This document shows, piece after piece, positions 1 through 10,758 of a stretch of DNA of 29,009 nt (its first letter is position 1; each line of letters starts with the position of its first letter). The notes beneath the pieces were generated by a model. The model made no database searches. It was given only the letters and a program-made list of their open reading frames with translations, and was not told the DNA's origin. Source of the DNA: Kalaharituber pfeilii. Lineage: Eukaryota > Ascomycota > Pezizomycetes > Pezizales > Pezizaceae. Made by a program: the position numbers and the translations under genes. The DNA lies in assembly GCA_015179045.1 (NCBI GenBank), contig WHUZ01000208.1, positions 1 through 29,009 of the forward strand, in the 5' to 3' direction.

Positions 1-420
1 TATTGATATTAGGTGATGCTATATAATCCTAGCATGCCAAGTGATGGGTAGCGCTTGTGCAATACGTCTAAGGCAGCAGCAAGGATAAAGTGACGTATCA
101 GATCTCTGGCTGATATCCTGGTCAGAAGGGTCATGTAGCATAGCGCATGGGATAATCTACGATGGCTAGGGTGAGGGCAGACTCATATAGCAACCCAGAG
201 AAGTTGCTCTAAGAGAAGGGTACTATTACAGGTTCACCGCGACCGTAGTGTGGGCGGTCAGTGGAGTGCGTGAAAGCAAAAAATGCAAGCACATATGAAA
301 TGCACATATGTGACGTAAGCGACATGCGATAGCCGGAAAGGCACTGCAGTTATATAATGAGTACTATATGAGCTACGCAAAGGACTAGCGAGTATCGCTA
401 GTCAAGTATCTTTTTGACCT
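1..420. other. Unrecognised sequence, no gene seen
   Basis: No reading frame of useful length and no recognisable family. Base composition is more balanced than the AT-rich blocks that follow, so this stretch is less mutated. It holds one clean short palindrome at 383-403 (arms GACTAGCGA / TCGCTAGTC, 3-nt loop GTA). It could be the flank or terminal part of a transposon, but no end can be defined. Confidence 0.4.
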
Positions 421-465
421 GGCGGATGGTAACTTTCTGCATTTACCACCTCTGTAATAGTGGGA

Positions 466-625
466 CCTTGAGTGGGAATGGCAATGATAGCAGTGGGCCT
501 CTGAGCAGCAGCAGAATTCTGAGCAGTAATAGATCTCTGAGTAGCAGCAGGACTCTGAGTGGTAAGATAAGTCTGAGTGGCGGTGGGTCCCTAAGTAGTA
601 GCAGGAATTCTACTCCTCAATTCTA
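466..625 (-). repeat. 18-bp minisatellite, array 1
   Basis: Degenerate tandem units of about 18 bp, of the form CTGAGCAGCAGCAGGACT, run through this stretch. Being a multiple of three, the unit encodes a six-residue repeat in each frame; the minus-strand version (Q-S-P/S-x-A-A/T) is the most protein-like. Confidence 0.6.
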
Positions 626-919
626 AGTAGGGCTGTATATACAATTCATAGTAGTTGGTTATCTCCAGACATTATAATATCTGTCATCAGTGAGGAAGGG
701 TCTAGGTAGTTGGAGTATTAGAAGAGGCAGAGAAGTGGCTTTTAGAATTCTAGTAGTATCTCCACTGGGTCTTTGCAGATCTATCCAGATAATAGGAGAT
801 TATCCTCTTCTTAGTACTATTACTTTTAATATTATACACCTCAAAATATTCTTCTATCAAGAAGAAGAAATCTTCCAGTTCATCATACTTTTATTTAGAT
901 ACCTTAGGAGGTGCAGTGG
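626..919. other. Spacer between the two 18-bp arrays, nothing recognised
   Basis: AT-rich sequence without a supportable gene. A plus-strand open frame here has no similarity that I can recognise and begins and ends arbitrarily. Confidence 0.4.
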
Positions 920-1190
920 CTGCCAGATTCACTTCTGGGACTGACATCAGCAGTGTCAATAGCAACAAAATTCTGAGCAGTAGTAGAACTCCAAATGGCA
1001 GTGGGACTCTGAATAGCAGTGGGACTCCAAATGGTAGTGGGACTCCAAATGGCTATGAGATTTACTTCTGAGACTAATATCAGTGGTAATGAGGCTCTGA
1101 GCAGCAATGAGATTCTGAATAGTAGTGGAATTTTGAATGGCAGTAAGACTCTGAACAGCAGCGAGACTCCAAACAGCTAGATGAGGGTCT
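920..1190 (-). repeat. 18-bp minisatellite, array 2
   Basis: Same 18-bp family as the array at 466-625 (units such as GGACTCCAAATGGCAGTG and AGACTCTGAACAGCAGCG), more diverged. The minus strand gives repeats of A-I-W/Q-S-P-T type. A block at about 1050-1090 interrupts the periodicity. Confidence 0.6.
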
Positions 1191-1384
1191 TCGACCACAA
1201 TTATTTAGTAGTAGCAGTTGGCTCTGCTGCTACTGTAGGATGGTAGTTACTTACTAGGTTATGGTATTCATATAGGTTGGGTCCCCAATTCCCATAATAT
1301 TGTAGTTTTCAAGTTCTCAATTGCATCTTTTCTAGTATAGGCTTCTGCCTTAAAGTGATCTGATGGAGTTGGTTGTCTGACAAT

Positions 1385-1490
1385 TTAGGCTAGTTATCTG
1401 ATATCAATTTAATAGGGCTAGTTATTTGACAATTCGAGCTAGTTATCTGGCAATTCAATCTAATATAGCTAGTTATTTAATATCATAACA
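1385..1490. repeat. Short degenerate tandem repeat, about 20-30 bp
   Basis: Four imperfect units each containing GCTAGTTATCTGA-like sequence followed by CAATTCAAT or ATCAATTTAATA. AT-rich and diverged. No function is suggested. Confidence 0.5.
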
Positions 1491-1885
1491 TCTCTTCTAA
1501 GGTATCTCTGGACTTCTAGGGGGTATGCTGGGAGTGGTTAGAGTACTAAGAGAGGTGGTAGAGTGATTGCTGAGGCTCTATTGGTAATAGATATAAGGAA
1601 AAAAAAAAAGATAAAGGTATAAGTAGTGTAATATTAGTATAAGCATCACTGAACTTGTGAGAGTAACTCTTAAGGTGACTCCAGGTTCATGAAGGCAGTG
1701 AAGCAGATGATAAAAGGTTATATCAGAGTGTTAAGTGAGAGTTCAACTTAGAATACTACTTGTATCTTAATTTCCTTCTAGCTAACTGTTCAGCTTATTT
1801 ATATAGATTTCCAGCTGTTATTCATGACTAGTCAATTGATAATAATATAACAATAAATATGCTAAGACATATAGACAGAGAAATG
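1491..1885. other. AT-rich stretch, nothing recognised
   Basis: Contains a run of A at about 1599-1608 and no supportable gene. The poly-A run is not preceded by sequence that I can tie to a retroposon. Confidence 0.4.
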
Positions 1886-2170
1886 TAATAGAAAACATAT
1901 ATCAAAAAGGTCTATAATAGTAGGAAAGATATGAATATAATAGAAGCATACATTAGAAAGGTCCATGATAGCTAGAAAGGCGTGGACGTAAAGGAAGCAT
2001 GCATTAGAAAGGTTTGCAGTAGCCGGAAAAATATAAATATAATAGAGGCATATATTAAGAAGGTCTACAGTAGCCGAAAAGGTATGAATATAATGGAGGC
2101 ATATATTAGAAAGGTCTGCAGTAGCTGAAAAGGTATGAATATAATAGAAACATATATCAAGAAGATCTGT
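1886..2170 (+). repeat. 51-bp tandem array, about 5-6 copies
   Basis: Units of about 51 bp share GGTCTGCAGTAGCCGAAAAG, then GTATGAATATAATAGAGGCA, then TATATTAGAAA. Differences between units are mostly C/T and G/A. The period is a multiple of three (17 codons), but no continuous frame is visible. The least mutated units still contain CpG (AGCCGG), so the ancestral unit was more GC-rich. Confidence 0.7.
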
Positions 2171-2334
2171 GATGCATATACATATATTGGTAAGCTATAT
2201 ACAACTTTAACATATACTTCTATAGGCAATTGCTATTTACCAGTAGATATTACCTAGTGGTAATCAGTTACATCTTTAGTATATATCTCTGGTAATACTT
2301 TCAGAACTGACTCCATAAGTCTTACCTTAGCTAT

Positions 2335-2560
2335 AATAGGCATACTATACCTATTAAGTTGAGCTCATACTGCTATATTATATACTACTGAAAGGGACTG
2401 CCTTACCTGTTAATAGAGCTTATTCTCTAGCATATTGAGTATTGAGAGGGACTATTATACCTATTAATAGTACTCATTCTAGAGCATATCGTGTTATCGA
2501 GAGGGGCCTTCTATACCTATTAATAGAGGCTATTCTATATTATATCATATACTATTAAGA
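2335..2560 (+). repeat. 55-bp tandem repeat array, upstream of LINE copy 1
   Basis: Four degenerate units of about 55 bp with core CTGCCATACCTGTTAA, then GAGCTCAT, a CTGCCATATC-like segment, and GAGAGGGG at the unit boundary. The same family recurs at 4785-5180 and 10319-10634 in this orientation, and at 6785-7080 and 9501-9823 in reverse. It stops exactly where LINE copy 1 begins, sharing the G-run at 2557-2564. Confidence 0.7.
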
Positions 2561-4488
2561 GGGGTAAGTCAAACGTGGGTGTTCTATAAGAGTCAGTACT
2601 ATTACCAGTTATCTTTTTTATCTTTATGGCTCCTACTATTGAGAAGATGAAGAGAAGGCTGAGGGGAGGGTGGAGGTAAAAGTACTATCATATCTTAATA
2701 ACCTTGTAGTAATGATTCTAGACTAGTATAGGTATTGAAATATGGGGCAGCTCAGGAAGAAAGTAAAGGTGGTAATAGTGGAGATAGTAGAAGAAGATTA
2801 GATCTCACTAGAGGAGTCAAAGTAGGAGATAATAACTTTCAGAATAGAAAAGAGGTGGAAGAAGGAATAAGAAATGCTGAAGTAGCTAGGAGTCATTCTC
2901 AATAAGAGGCTGAGCTTCAGTATACATTGGTAAAATAGACTGAGAGGGCAAGAAGGCTGGTGGAAGTACTCTCAAGACTAGGAAACTAGGACTGGAAGAT
3001 GTTACTATGGAGCTAGCAGCAGACATATACAGAGATAGTAAGGGTAGTAGTGATATGGGAAAGTAAGATTGAGTAGAAAGGCCAAAAGGTATAGAAGAAG
3101 GAGATAGAGTGATTACAGCTGCAAGTTTTAAAGAGAGTAGCTAAAGAGTGAGAGATGCTAGAGTAAAAGAGGTGAATGTAATTTATAGAGTGGAAGACTT
3201 AGAGATGGTTCTAGATGGTATATAAGTGAGGGTAATCATATAGGAGGTAGAAGTACCATTAGAGCTAACTGAGCTTTATATAAGTAACTTTGGGATGGGG
3301 AGTAAGGAGAGAGAAGAAGAGGTAAGAAATTGAAAAGACTGGGGAGTACAGTAAATAGTGGCCAAGAATAATAGGGATAAAGCAGTGCTAGACTGCTGGC
3401 AAGATTAATGAGTAAGGTTCATAGAGGAGAAGGAGATCTTATAAGAAAGAGGATATGAGAAGGTGGAGATGGAGACTATGGTGAGGCTGGAAAGAAAGAA
3501 GGGGGGAAGGAAGAAGTAGAAGACCTTAGTTGAGGGAAGCTGGAAGAGGGGGGGCAGTTCTTTTCTCAGATAGCAGTAAGATCAAGGATAGTAAGGTAGG
3601 AGCAGGAGTATAAGAGAGATCAGTAGTAGTAGTAGAACTAGTAGAAAGAATGGTAATAGTTTTTGATAGAGAGGTAAGGAGGATTAGAAGAGTGCTAGAG
3701 AGTGTACCAGAAGATGTACTAGTCCTGGTTTACTTAGACTTAGAAGCTACTATTATAGTAATTTAGAAGGTAAGTAAGGAGAAAAAGAGAAAGACAGAGG
3801 ATATGAGAAGAGTAGGAGATATGGTAGTAAGAAGGAAGAAGAAAAAAGGAGATATAAAGCTGATATAAGTCAAGACTTACATCAGAATTACAGGAAATAA
3901 GAAGGTAGATAAGTGGGCAAAGAAGGGGATAGTTGTACAGAGAAGGGAGGTAGCTATTGGAACCGAAGTGTACTAGAGGGTAAAGATATGGAGGAAAGAG
4001 AAGAGACAAGTGGTGAGCTTTAGAGGAAGAAAGATTCTGAAGTAGAGTAGAGTGGCGATATTAAACTTCACTATATTACAACTAGAGCAAAGAAGATATG
4101 CTAGGTAGTTGAAGAAGCTAGAGGTAGTAGAATCAGATAGGTATAAGTGTAGGGAGGTATAAATAAGAGAGTATCTTACTTTCTAATGCAGAACCTAGGA
4201 GTGCTGCTCAGAAGATAGAGTGATATAAGAAAGGAGTAGAAAAGAAAGATATAGAATAGAGAGGAGTATAATATTTTAAAGAATTTTTTTGCTAGAGTCA
4301 GGTTCTAGAAGGTAGGAGAATGCAGGGTCAAGTTCTAGAAGCTAGGAGAGTAGGGCAATGATACATAAAGGCCATATATATAGAGAGTTAGTTTAGCCTA
4401 TCTCTGGGCTATAAGGGCTTGCCTAGGAACCCTACTATAGCTTAGTACTACAAGTGAGGTTATGTGATTTAAAAAAAAAAAAAAAAAA
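2561..4488 (+). mobile_element. Tad1-like LINE copy 1, 5'-truncated and heavily RIP-mutated
   Basis: Aligns throughout with the better preserved copy at 10636-13155, starting where that copy encodes the G-V-P-Q-G-S-P motif of reverse transcriptase (position about 11171). It then covers the remainder of RT, RNase H, the C-terminal Cys/His segment and the 3' UTR, and ends in a pure A-run (4471-4488). Almost every difference from the other copy is C-to-T or G-to-A, so stops fill all frames and nothing is translatable. The 5' truncation is independent of copies 2 and 3, so this was a separate insertion. It lies between a 55-bp array on its left and the hairpin terminus at 4502 on its right. I found no matching short target duplication. 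Confidence 0.85.
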
Positions 4489-4501
4489 TATATAATACCT
4501 A

Positions 4502-4546
4502 TACCAAGAAACTATAGAGTTATAGCTGCTCTATAATTTCTTAGCA
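4502..4546. repeat. Hairpin terminus, left (inverted match of 13325-13372)
   Basis: An imperfect palindrome reading ACCAAGAAACTATAGAG ... CTCTATAATTTCTTAG. It matches the reverse complement of the perfect hairpin at 13325-13369, and the match continues about 10 nt beyond the hairpin (GCATGATTGGAC against GCATGATGAGAC). Mismatches are nearly all transitions. With the adjacent 24-bp repeats it looks like the left terminal inverted repeat of an element ending near 13370. Confidence 0.65.
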
Positions 4547-4590
4547 TGATTGGACAAGGTAGCACACATATCTAGTATAGGAAGTACTAT

Positions 4591-4708
4591 AATAGTAGCA
4601 TACTTTTATAGTATAGTAGTAGTACATCTTTATAGTATAATAGTATCATACTTTTGCAATGCAATAGTAGTGTACCTTTACAGCAGTAGTATAATAGTAT
4701 TCATACTC
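4591..4708 (-). repeat. 24-bp subterminal tandem repeat, left copy
   Basis: About five units of 24 bp (for example AATAGTAGCATACTTTTATA followed by GTAT). They match, in inverted orientation, the 24-bp units at 13222-13308. Both sets lie next to the shared hairpin terminus, hence the reading as subterminal repeats of one element. Confidence 0.65.
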
Positions 4709-4784
4709 AGTATAACTTGTAAGTTAGATTTTTTGAGTGACTCCTAAGTGTAGACCAGTTTGTTTGTCATACTGAAAGTGCCAT

Positions 4785-5180
4785 CGAGAGGGCATGCCAT
4801 ATCTATTAAGTTGAGCTCATATTGCCATATCATATACTAGTGAGAGGAGCTGCCTTACCTGTTAACAGAGCTTATTCTGTAGTATATTGAGCACTAAGAG
4901 GAGCTACCAAACCTATTAACAGCACTCATTCTGTAGTATATTGCATCATTAAGAGGGGCCTACTATATCTATTAAATTTAGCTTATATTATTATATCTTA
5001 TGCTATTAAGTGAAAAGAGTCCTATTAGATTTAGTTCATTATATGCTATTTAGGAGGGCCTGCCATATCTATCAGCTTTAGCTTATCTTGCTATATCTTG
5101 TACTGTCAAGTAGAAAGAGTCCTATCAGATTCAATTTATTATGCACTATTTAAGAGGGCTTGCTATATCTGTCGTTACAA
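4785..5180 (+). repeat. 55-bp tandem repeat array, downstream of LINE copy 1
   Basis: Six to seven units of the 55-bp family, some shortened to about 44 bp (those starting AGTGAAAAGAGTCC and AGTAGAAAGAGTCC), each ending with an AGAGGGGCC-like boundary. The first units correspond in order to those at 2335-2560, so the two stretches are paralogous segments and not random members of the family. Confidence 0.7.
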
Positions 5181-6784
5181 TATTCATGTCAATAAACATA
5201 TTCTGAATATATTGATAGATGTAGTAGGAGTGTCTAGCAATCTCATTACAGCTAAACTTGATATAAGAATGTGAAGTAATTTTAGCAATATCAACAGGCA
5301 ATCTGGAAATATACTGATTAACTATCTATTATATCTATATTATACTACTAAGGTTTAGTACTATAAACTAGTGATCTAGAAATGTACTGATCAATAGCCC
5401 ATCATACTCATATTATACTAATTAGAACTGCCTATATAAATAGCAACTGGAGGCTGTACTCTAGTAGCTAACCTACCTGACAAGTAGTCCAGTGAGTAGT
5501 GGCTTACTAGATGGCCTATGTAATAATATAGGCTTTTTAAGTAAGGTTCTAAAAAGGTATCTCAGGCATGCTATGATATTGCTAGATTGAGATAATTGAC
5601 TACCCTGAAGATATTAGGCATATCAGGTATCTTAAGTATATTTAGTGCATACTTTGGATATTAAGCATCTTAAGTATATTAAGTATATAGAGTATAAGAT
5701 TGAGCATATTTGACAAATTTAGTGTATTAGGTATATTAGGCATATTGGGCATATTGGGCATATTAAGTATAGTAAGTATATACTTGTTACTCATATATTA
5801 AGTATAATAAATAAAATGGTGATACTAATAACCGTAGTATACTGAATACCTTATGTATGCTTATATGCATACTTAATATATTGGAGATACCCAGTATCTC
5901 ATACATATACTTAATATACTTAAGGCACCTGATATACCTAACATCTTTAGAGTGATCTATTTTCTAAATCTAGCAGTATTGTAGTATACCTGAGATATCC
6001 TCTTAGAGTTTTGCTTAATTGATATGAAGTTTATGAGGACATATAGTGCTACTACTCATTAGGCTACTCATGGGACTACTTTACTTATGAGGCTACTTAT
6101 TAGGCTACTTATTGGGTTAGCCACTACAGCTACTAATTGTTACTCATAGGGGTCAGCTAGCAGGCTCTACTAGTATAATATGAGTATAATGATCTATTAA
6201 TCACTTTGATCAGTTCTCTTCAGCTGCTGATGGGCTGAGAATATATTGTTTATAGGGATAGCAAAGCCCACTCACAGTATGAGCTTAACTTAATAGGTAT
6301 AGCAGGTCTTCAATATAATGTGTCCTACATTTTTCTAGGTATGCACTTACTATATTCAATATACTCAATATACTCAATGTACTAGAATATAGATTTGAGA
6401 TCAAGTTTATGCTATTGCCAAAGGAGTAGTATATAGTAGCTCACTTATAGGCTCTTTATTAAGTTACTAAATTAGGTACTAATGAGGTTGCTTAGGCTAC
6501 TTTAGCTAGCTCTATGGGTTGGCTAAGATAATCTACAATAGCAACTAAACTACTGAGTACAGTAGCATAATACAACCAGATCAGGTATAAGATGAGTTGC
6601 TGATCAATTTAGTTTTAGTAGGCTAGTTCCAGCCTACGTAATAATACTGTGAGAATTGTTTTAATTGCATGTTAAATTAAGGACTTAAGTTAGGAGTTAA
6701 TTTTTATTAAGCAGCCTAACAAAGAAGGGAGGTAATATATTGCATAACTTACTTACATACTTACTTATATGTATTAATAGGTCT
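5181..6784. other. AT-rich, mutated intergenic sequence with small tandem repeats
   Basis: No coding sequence is supportable. It contains a clean 9-bp repeat (ATTGGGCAT-type, five units, 5726-5770), a block rich in AGGCTACTTATT-like words (about 6045-6120), and one isolated reverse-orientation unit of the 55-bp family at about 6265-6320. The very low CpG content fits old RIP-mutated transposon sequence whose identity can no longer be read. Confidence 0.5.
5726..5770. repeat. 9-bp tandem repeat, five copies
   Basis: Units ATTAGGTAT, ATTAGGCAT, ATTGGGCAT, ATTGGGCAT, ATTAAGTAT follow one another without gaps. The differences between units are transitions only. Confidence 0.8.
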
Positions 6785-7080
6785 CTCTTACTGGCACAAG
6801 ATATGATAATATAAGCTCTGTTTACAAGTATAGTGAGTCTGTTTCAATGTTGCAAAAAGTATAAATATAAGCTTAATCTGACAGATATTATAGAGCTCTT
6901 CGATGGGACAAGAATGGCAGTATAAGTTCAATTCTACATGTATGGCAGAATTCCTCTATGGTGCGAGAGGTAGCAATGTAAGCTCAATTTATAGGTATGG
7001 CAAGTCTCTTTCAACATTACAATCTCTTTCAATATCATGAAAAGTCTAAATATAAGCTTAATCTGATATGTATTAGAGAG
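6785..7080 (-). repeat. 55-bp tandem repeat array, reverse orientation, outside LINE copy 2
   Basis: Reverse-complement units of the 55-bp family (for example AATGGCAGTATAAGTTCAAT followed by TCTACATGTATGGCAG). The array directly abuts the poly-T end of LINE copy 2, as the sequence at 13156-13200 abuts the poly-A end of copy 3. This extends the large inverted repeat slightly beyond the LINEs. Confidence 0.7.
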
Positions 7081-7085
7081 CCCTG

Positions 7086-9500
7086 TTTTTTTTTTTTTTT
7101 TTAAATTACATAAATCTACTTATAACATGTAGCCATAGCAGAGTCCCTAGGTAAGCCCTCATAGCCCGAAGATAGGCTAAACTAACTCTCTATATACATG
7201 GTTCCTATATGCTATTGCCTTTGGTTTCTTAACTTCTAAAACTTGACCCTATATTCTTCTACCTTCTAGAACTTGACATTAGCAAAGAAATTCTCCAAAA
7301 TATCATACTCCTCCTTATTCTCTGCCTTTCTTTTCCAATCCTTCCCCATGTTGCTCTACCTTTTAAAACCTTTTAGATAGTTCTCTTGACTTCTATATCG
7401 GAAAGTAAAATACTCCTCCATTTGTACCTCTCTATACCTGTACTTATCTAATTCTGCTACCCCTAGCTTCTTCAACTACTTAGCATACCTTACTCACTCT
7501 AGTTATAATATAGTGAAGTTTGATATTGCCATCCTACTCCACTCTATGACTTTTCTTCCTTCAAAGTCTTTTACTCTTTTCTTTTCCTTCTTCCATACTT
7601 TCACCTTCTGGCATATTCTACTTCTAGTAGCTATTTTTTTTTCTCTACATCACTATCCCCTTCTTTACCCACTTATCTACCCTTTTATTGCCTATGATTC
7701 CAATATGAGCTTTTCATTTACTATTCTTCTTACATCCTTCGTCTTTCTCTTTCCTTTCCTGCCTATCTTCTAAATCACTATAATAGTAGCCTCAGAATCT
7801 AAACAGATTAGTACAAGAACCTTCTCCCCCACACTCTCTAGTGCCTTTCTCACTCTCCTTACCTCCCCATTAAATACTATTCCTATTCTCCCCACCATCT
7901 CTGCTACTGCTACTGACCTCCTCCACACTTTTGCTCTTACCTTGCTATCCTCGATCTTGCTGCCATTAGAGAAAAGGACTACTCTTTTTCTTCCAGCTTC
8001 CCTGATTGTAGCTTTCTACTCCCCTCTCATCTCTACTTCTCCTTTCTACCTCTCTACTACTTCTACCTCTACCTTCTCATACTACTCTCCTCATAAGATC
8101 TTCTCTCCCTCCTCTGAAAACCTCACTCATTAACCTTATTAGTTGTTTAGTACTACTTCATACTACTCATTCTTAAGCATCATCTACTATACTCCCTAGT
8201 CTCTCTAGTTTCTTGCCTCCTCTTCTTTCTTCTCACTCCATCCGAAGTCACTCATATAAAGCTCTGCCAGCTCTGATGGTGTTTCTACCTTCTAGATGAT
8301 TACCTTTGCTTGTATGCTATCTAGGACTGTCTTTATATCTTTTACTCTACAAACTATATTTACTTCTTCCATCCTAGCACCTCTCCCCCTTTCAGCTGTT
8401 CTCTTTAAAACTTATAGCTGTAATTACTCCATCTCCTTCTATTACTCCTTCTAGCTTCTCTACCCAATCTCACTCCTCCACATTGCCACCACCCTTACTA
8501 TTCCTATATACATCTACTGCCAGCTCCATAGTAACATACCCTAGTCCTAGTTTTCCAGTTTTAAGAGTGCCCCTGCTAGCCTCCTTACTCTACTTAGCCT
8601 ATTTCACCAATATGCACTAAAAGTTAGCATCTTATTGAAAATGACTTTCAGCCACTTCAGCATCTCCTCCTCTTTCTTCTATCTCTTCCCTACTCTGAAA
8701 GTTATTATCTCCTACTTTGACTCCTCTAGTAGAATCTAATCTTCTTCTACTACCTTTACTATTACTACCTTCACTTTCTTCCTGAGCTGCCCCATATCCC
8801 AGTACCTGTGCCAGTCCAGGATCATTGCTGCCAGATCATTGACATATGATGGTACTTCTATCTCTACCCCCATCACTACTCACTTCAGCCTTTTCTCTAT
8901 TTTCTCAATAGTGGGAGCCATAAAGATGAGAAAGATAACTAGTAATAGTAGTGACCCTTGTAGAACCCCTATATTTAACCTACTCCCCTTTTTCTCCTTA
9001 CTGTCCCACTATATTATAAACTTCTTGCCTCCAATAAACTCCTCTAGCTACCTTTACTTCTTTCTTATACTCTTACTCCCTCTCTCCTCAATCCTTCTTA
9101 GGACTACCTCCTTTCTCATAATGTTAAAGCTTTCTTTAACATCTACTATTAGCTATGCTACTCTCCTCCCTTATGCAGGCACTTCTGTACTTTTGTTACT
9201 ACCTTTGCTATTGTCTGAATCATATTTCTCCTCTTATGTACTCCCAGTGAGAGCCTGTAGAAGAGTTGGTCTTCTTTTTGCAGCCTGCTAGCTATGACTT
9301 TCTCCTCAATCTTTCCAATACTGACTTCTATACTTTGACTGTCTTAATATTCTTACTCAGCTTCAGTATTATAATGACTCTCATTTCTCTCTACTCTACT
9401 AGAGTCCTGTTCTGGATCTAGTTTTTAGTGATCTCTCTCACTAACTCATTCCTAATGGGAGTCTTCAGGGCAATCAGTATCTGATTCCATTAGTTCCTAC
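7086..9500 (-). mobile_element. Tad1-like LINE copy 2, 5'-truncated, left arm of large inverted repeat
   Basis: Begins with the complement of the poly-A tail (T-run 7086-7102) and 3' UTR words shared with the other copies (AGCCCGAAGATAGGCTAAAC). It runs through the C-terminal Cys/His segment, RNase H and RT in reverse. The 5' end lies at about 9500, the same point as copy 3 (just upstream of the residues G-x-x-x-I-R-Y of the RT N-terminal region). Open frames on the plus strand here, rich in Leu/Ser/Pro, are antisense shadows. The copy is strongly transition-mutated relative to copy 3 and has no usable frame. It has only one copy of the 54-bp segment that is duplicated in copy 3 (around 8520-8580). 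Confidence 0.85.
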
Positions 9501-9823
9501 CTTTCGATGGTACAAGAATGACAAAATGAGTTCAATTTCACATGTATAGTAGGTATTTCTCTATAGCATAAGAAGTAGAAATGTAAGCTTAGTGTATAGG
9601 TATGGCTAGTTGCTTCCAACGTTGTGAGATGTATAAATATGAACTCAATCTAATACATATTATAAGGCTCTTTAATAATATAAGAATAGTAGTATGAGTT
9701 CAGTTGCACAGGTATAGCAGGCCTTTCTTCATAGTGTAAGATGTGGTATAAAAGGCTCAATCTATAGGAATAAGGTGGAGCGGGTTCAATATAGAGGGGT
9801 GATGAAAAGGCACCTATATATAG
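9501..9823 (-). repeat. 55-bp family array, inner part of left inverted arm
   Basis: The reverse complement aligns end to end with 10319-10634, including non-repetitive inner edges (CACCCCTC, TATTCCTATAGATTGAGCC). This shows that the two stretches are arms of one inverted duplication and not just members of a satellite. Confidence 0.75.
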
Positions 9824-10007
9824 TATAGTGGCTAGTAATAAATAAATAAGGCATTATATAAAAAATTGAGAACTCATACAATATAAGTGCCTATACTCAG
9901 CATATCTCTAATAAGTCTAATCATGCATCCTAAATGACACCCATCTAAGATACTATTATGCAAACATGCTATTATGCCAACATGCTATCAAATAATAAAC
10001 CCACTTG
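9824..10007. other. Unique loop sequence of the inverted repeat
   Basis: AT-rich sequence with no counterpart in the other arm and no gene. It contains a short duplication at about 9952-9985 (TATTATGCAAACATGC / TATTATGCCAACATGC). Confidence 0.5.
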
Positions 10008-10009
10008 TA

Positions 10010-10315
10010 GTGTTTACACTTGGTGTGAGTTGTGAGTCAGTTTTTCTGAGTGAGTCGGTTTTCAGGTTGATTTTTCATACTGTAAAACATACCCGACTCA
10101 GCTACCGAGTGAGCCGGTATGAGTTGTATGTACAGTGAATCGGTTTGCCATGCTATAAAATGTACCCGACTCGGCTATCGAGTGAGTTAGTATAAGTTGT
10201 ATGTACAGCGTGACTGAGTTGGTGTGATAATGTACAACTACTACTCAGCAGTGAGTCGGTATAAGCCACATGCTACAAAACTTGATACCGACTCGAGTCA
10301 CGCTAGGTGCTCATA
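10010..10315 (+). mobile_element. TA-flanked MITE, copy A
   Basis: Begins GTGTTTACACTTGGTGTGAG after a TA (10008-10009) and ends near TA 10316-10317 with a degenerate inverted end (ACCGACTCGAGTCACGCTAG). It is homologous over its full length to the element at 28194-28510, whose ends are much cleaner. Internally it carries two imperfect copies of a roughly 72-bp unit (about 10075-10220), each with CCCGACTC, GAGTGAG and GTATGTACAG. It has no coding capacity. TA target duplication plus terminal inverted repeats suggests mobilisation by a Tc1/mariner-type transposase, but that is inference. Confidence 0.7.
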
Positions 10316-10318
10316 TAC

Positions 10319-10634
10319 AGGTGCCCTTTTACCACCCCTCCATGTTGAACTCACTCTACCTTATTCCTGCAGATTGAGCCTTTTGTGCCACATCTTGCAC
10401 TGTAGAGGAAGCCCTGCCATACCTGTGCAACTGAACTCATGCTGCTATTCTCATGTCATCAAAGGGCCCTGCAATACCTGTCAGATTGAGCTCATGTTCA
10501 TACATCTCACGACGTTGGAAGCAACCAGCCATACCCATATACTGAGCTCATATTGCCACCTCTCGCGTCGTAGAGGAATGCCTGCCATAGCTGTGAAATT
10601 GAACTCATTTTGCCATTCTCATGCTGTGAAAAGG
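10319..10634 (+). repeat. 55-bp family array, inner part of right inverted arm
   Basis: Five to six units of 55-57 bp, less mutated than elsewhere, with core CTGCCATACCTGTGCAACTG, then AACTCATGCTGC, ATTCTCATGTC and AAAGGGCC. It mirrors 9501-9823. It gives the best view of the ancestral unit because CpG sites and GC-rich words survive. Confidence 0.75.
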
Positions 10635-10758
10635 CGGACCTAACAGAATCAGATACCGATTAATCAAAGCTGCCCTGAAGACTCCTATCGGGATGAGTTA
10701 GTGAGGGAGATCGCTAAAAACTGGATCCGGAACAGGACCCGGCGAGTGAAGAGAGACG

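Larger units (their letters stand above)
430..1360 (-). pseudogene. Decayed minus-strand frame rich in Gln/Ser/Thr/Pro
   Basis: Read on the minus strand, this region gives coding-like peptide broken by stops and frame changes. From the 5' side (about 1360 downward) there is a Lys/Glu-containing segment (DHFKAEAYTRKDAIENLK), then a Tyr/His/Asn-rich stretch and Ala/Thr/Glu residues. Two long blocks of six-residue repeats follow, of the type A-A-x-Q-S-P-T, at about 1185-920 and 625-466. The last part ends near VNAESYHPPGQKD at about 425. Several stops are TAG or TAA where Gln would fit, as expected from C-to-T mutation of CAG/CAA. I recognise no domain. It could be a low-complexity linker of a retrotransposon Gag or of a host protein. 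The coding assignment is inference from composition only. Confidence 0.3.

Noticed and set aside
2335..5180. Long target-site duplication around LINE copy 1, since 55-bp arrays lie on both sides
   Set aside because: The right-hand array begins about 300 bp after the poly-A, and the sequence directly after the tail (hairpin and 24-bp repeats) has no counterpart on the left.
4785..5180. CRISPR-like array
   Set aside because: Units are contiguous, with no unique spacers, and differ by transitions. The genome is eukaryotic in character.
8839..9291. 150-residue plus-strand open frame, Leu/Ser/Pro-rich
   Set aside because: It is antisense to the reverse transcriptase of LINE copy 2. The same kind of frame appears opposite copies 3 and 4.
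10224..10643. 139-residue open frame
   Set aside because: It starts inside the MITE and runs through the 55-bp array. Its composition follows the repeats and has no domain.
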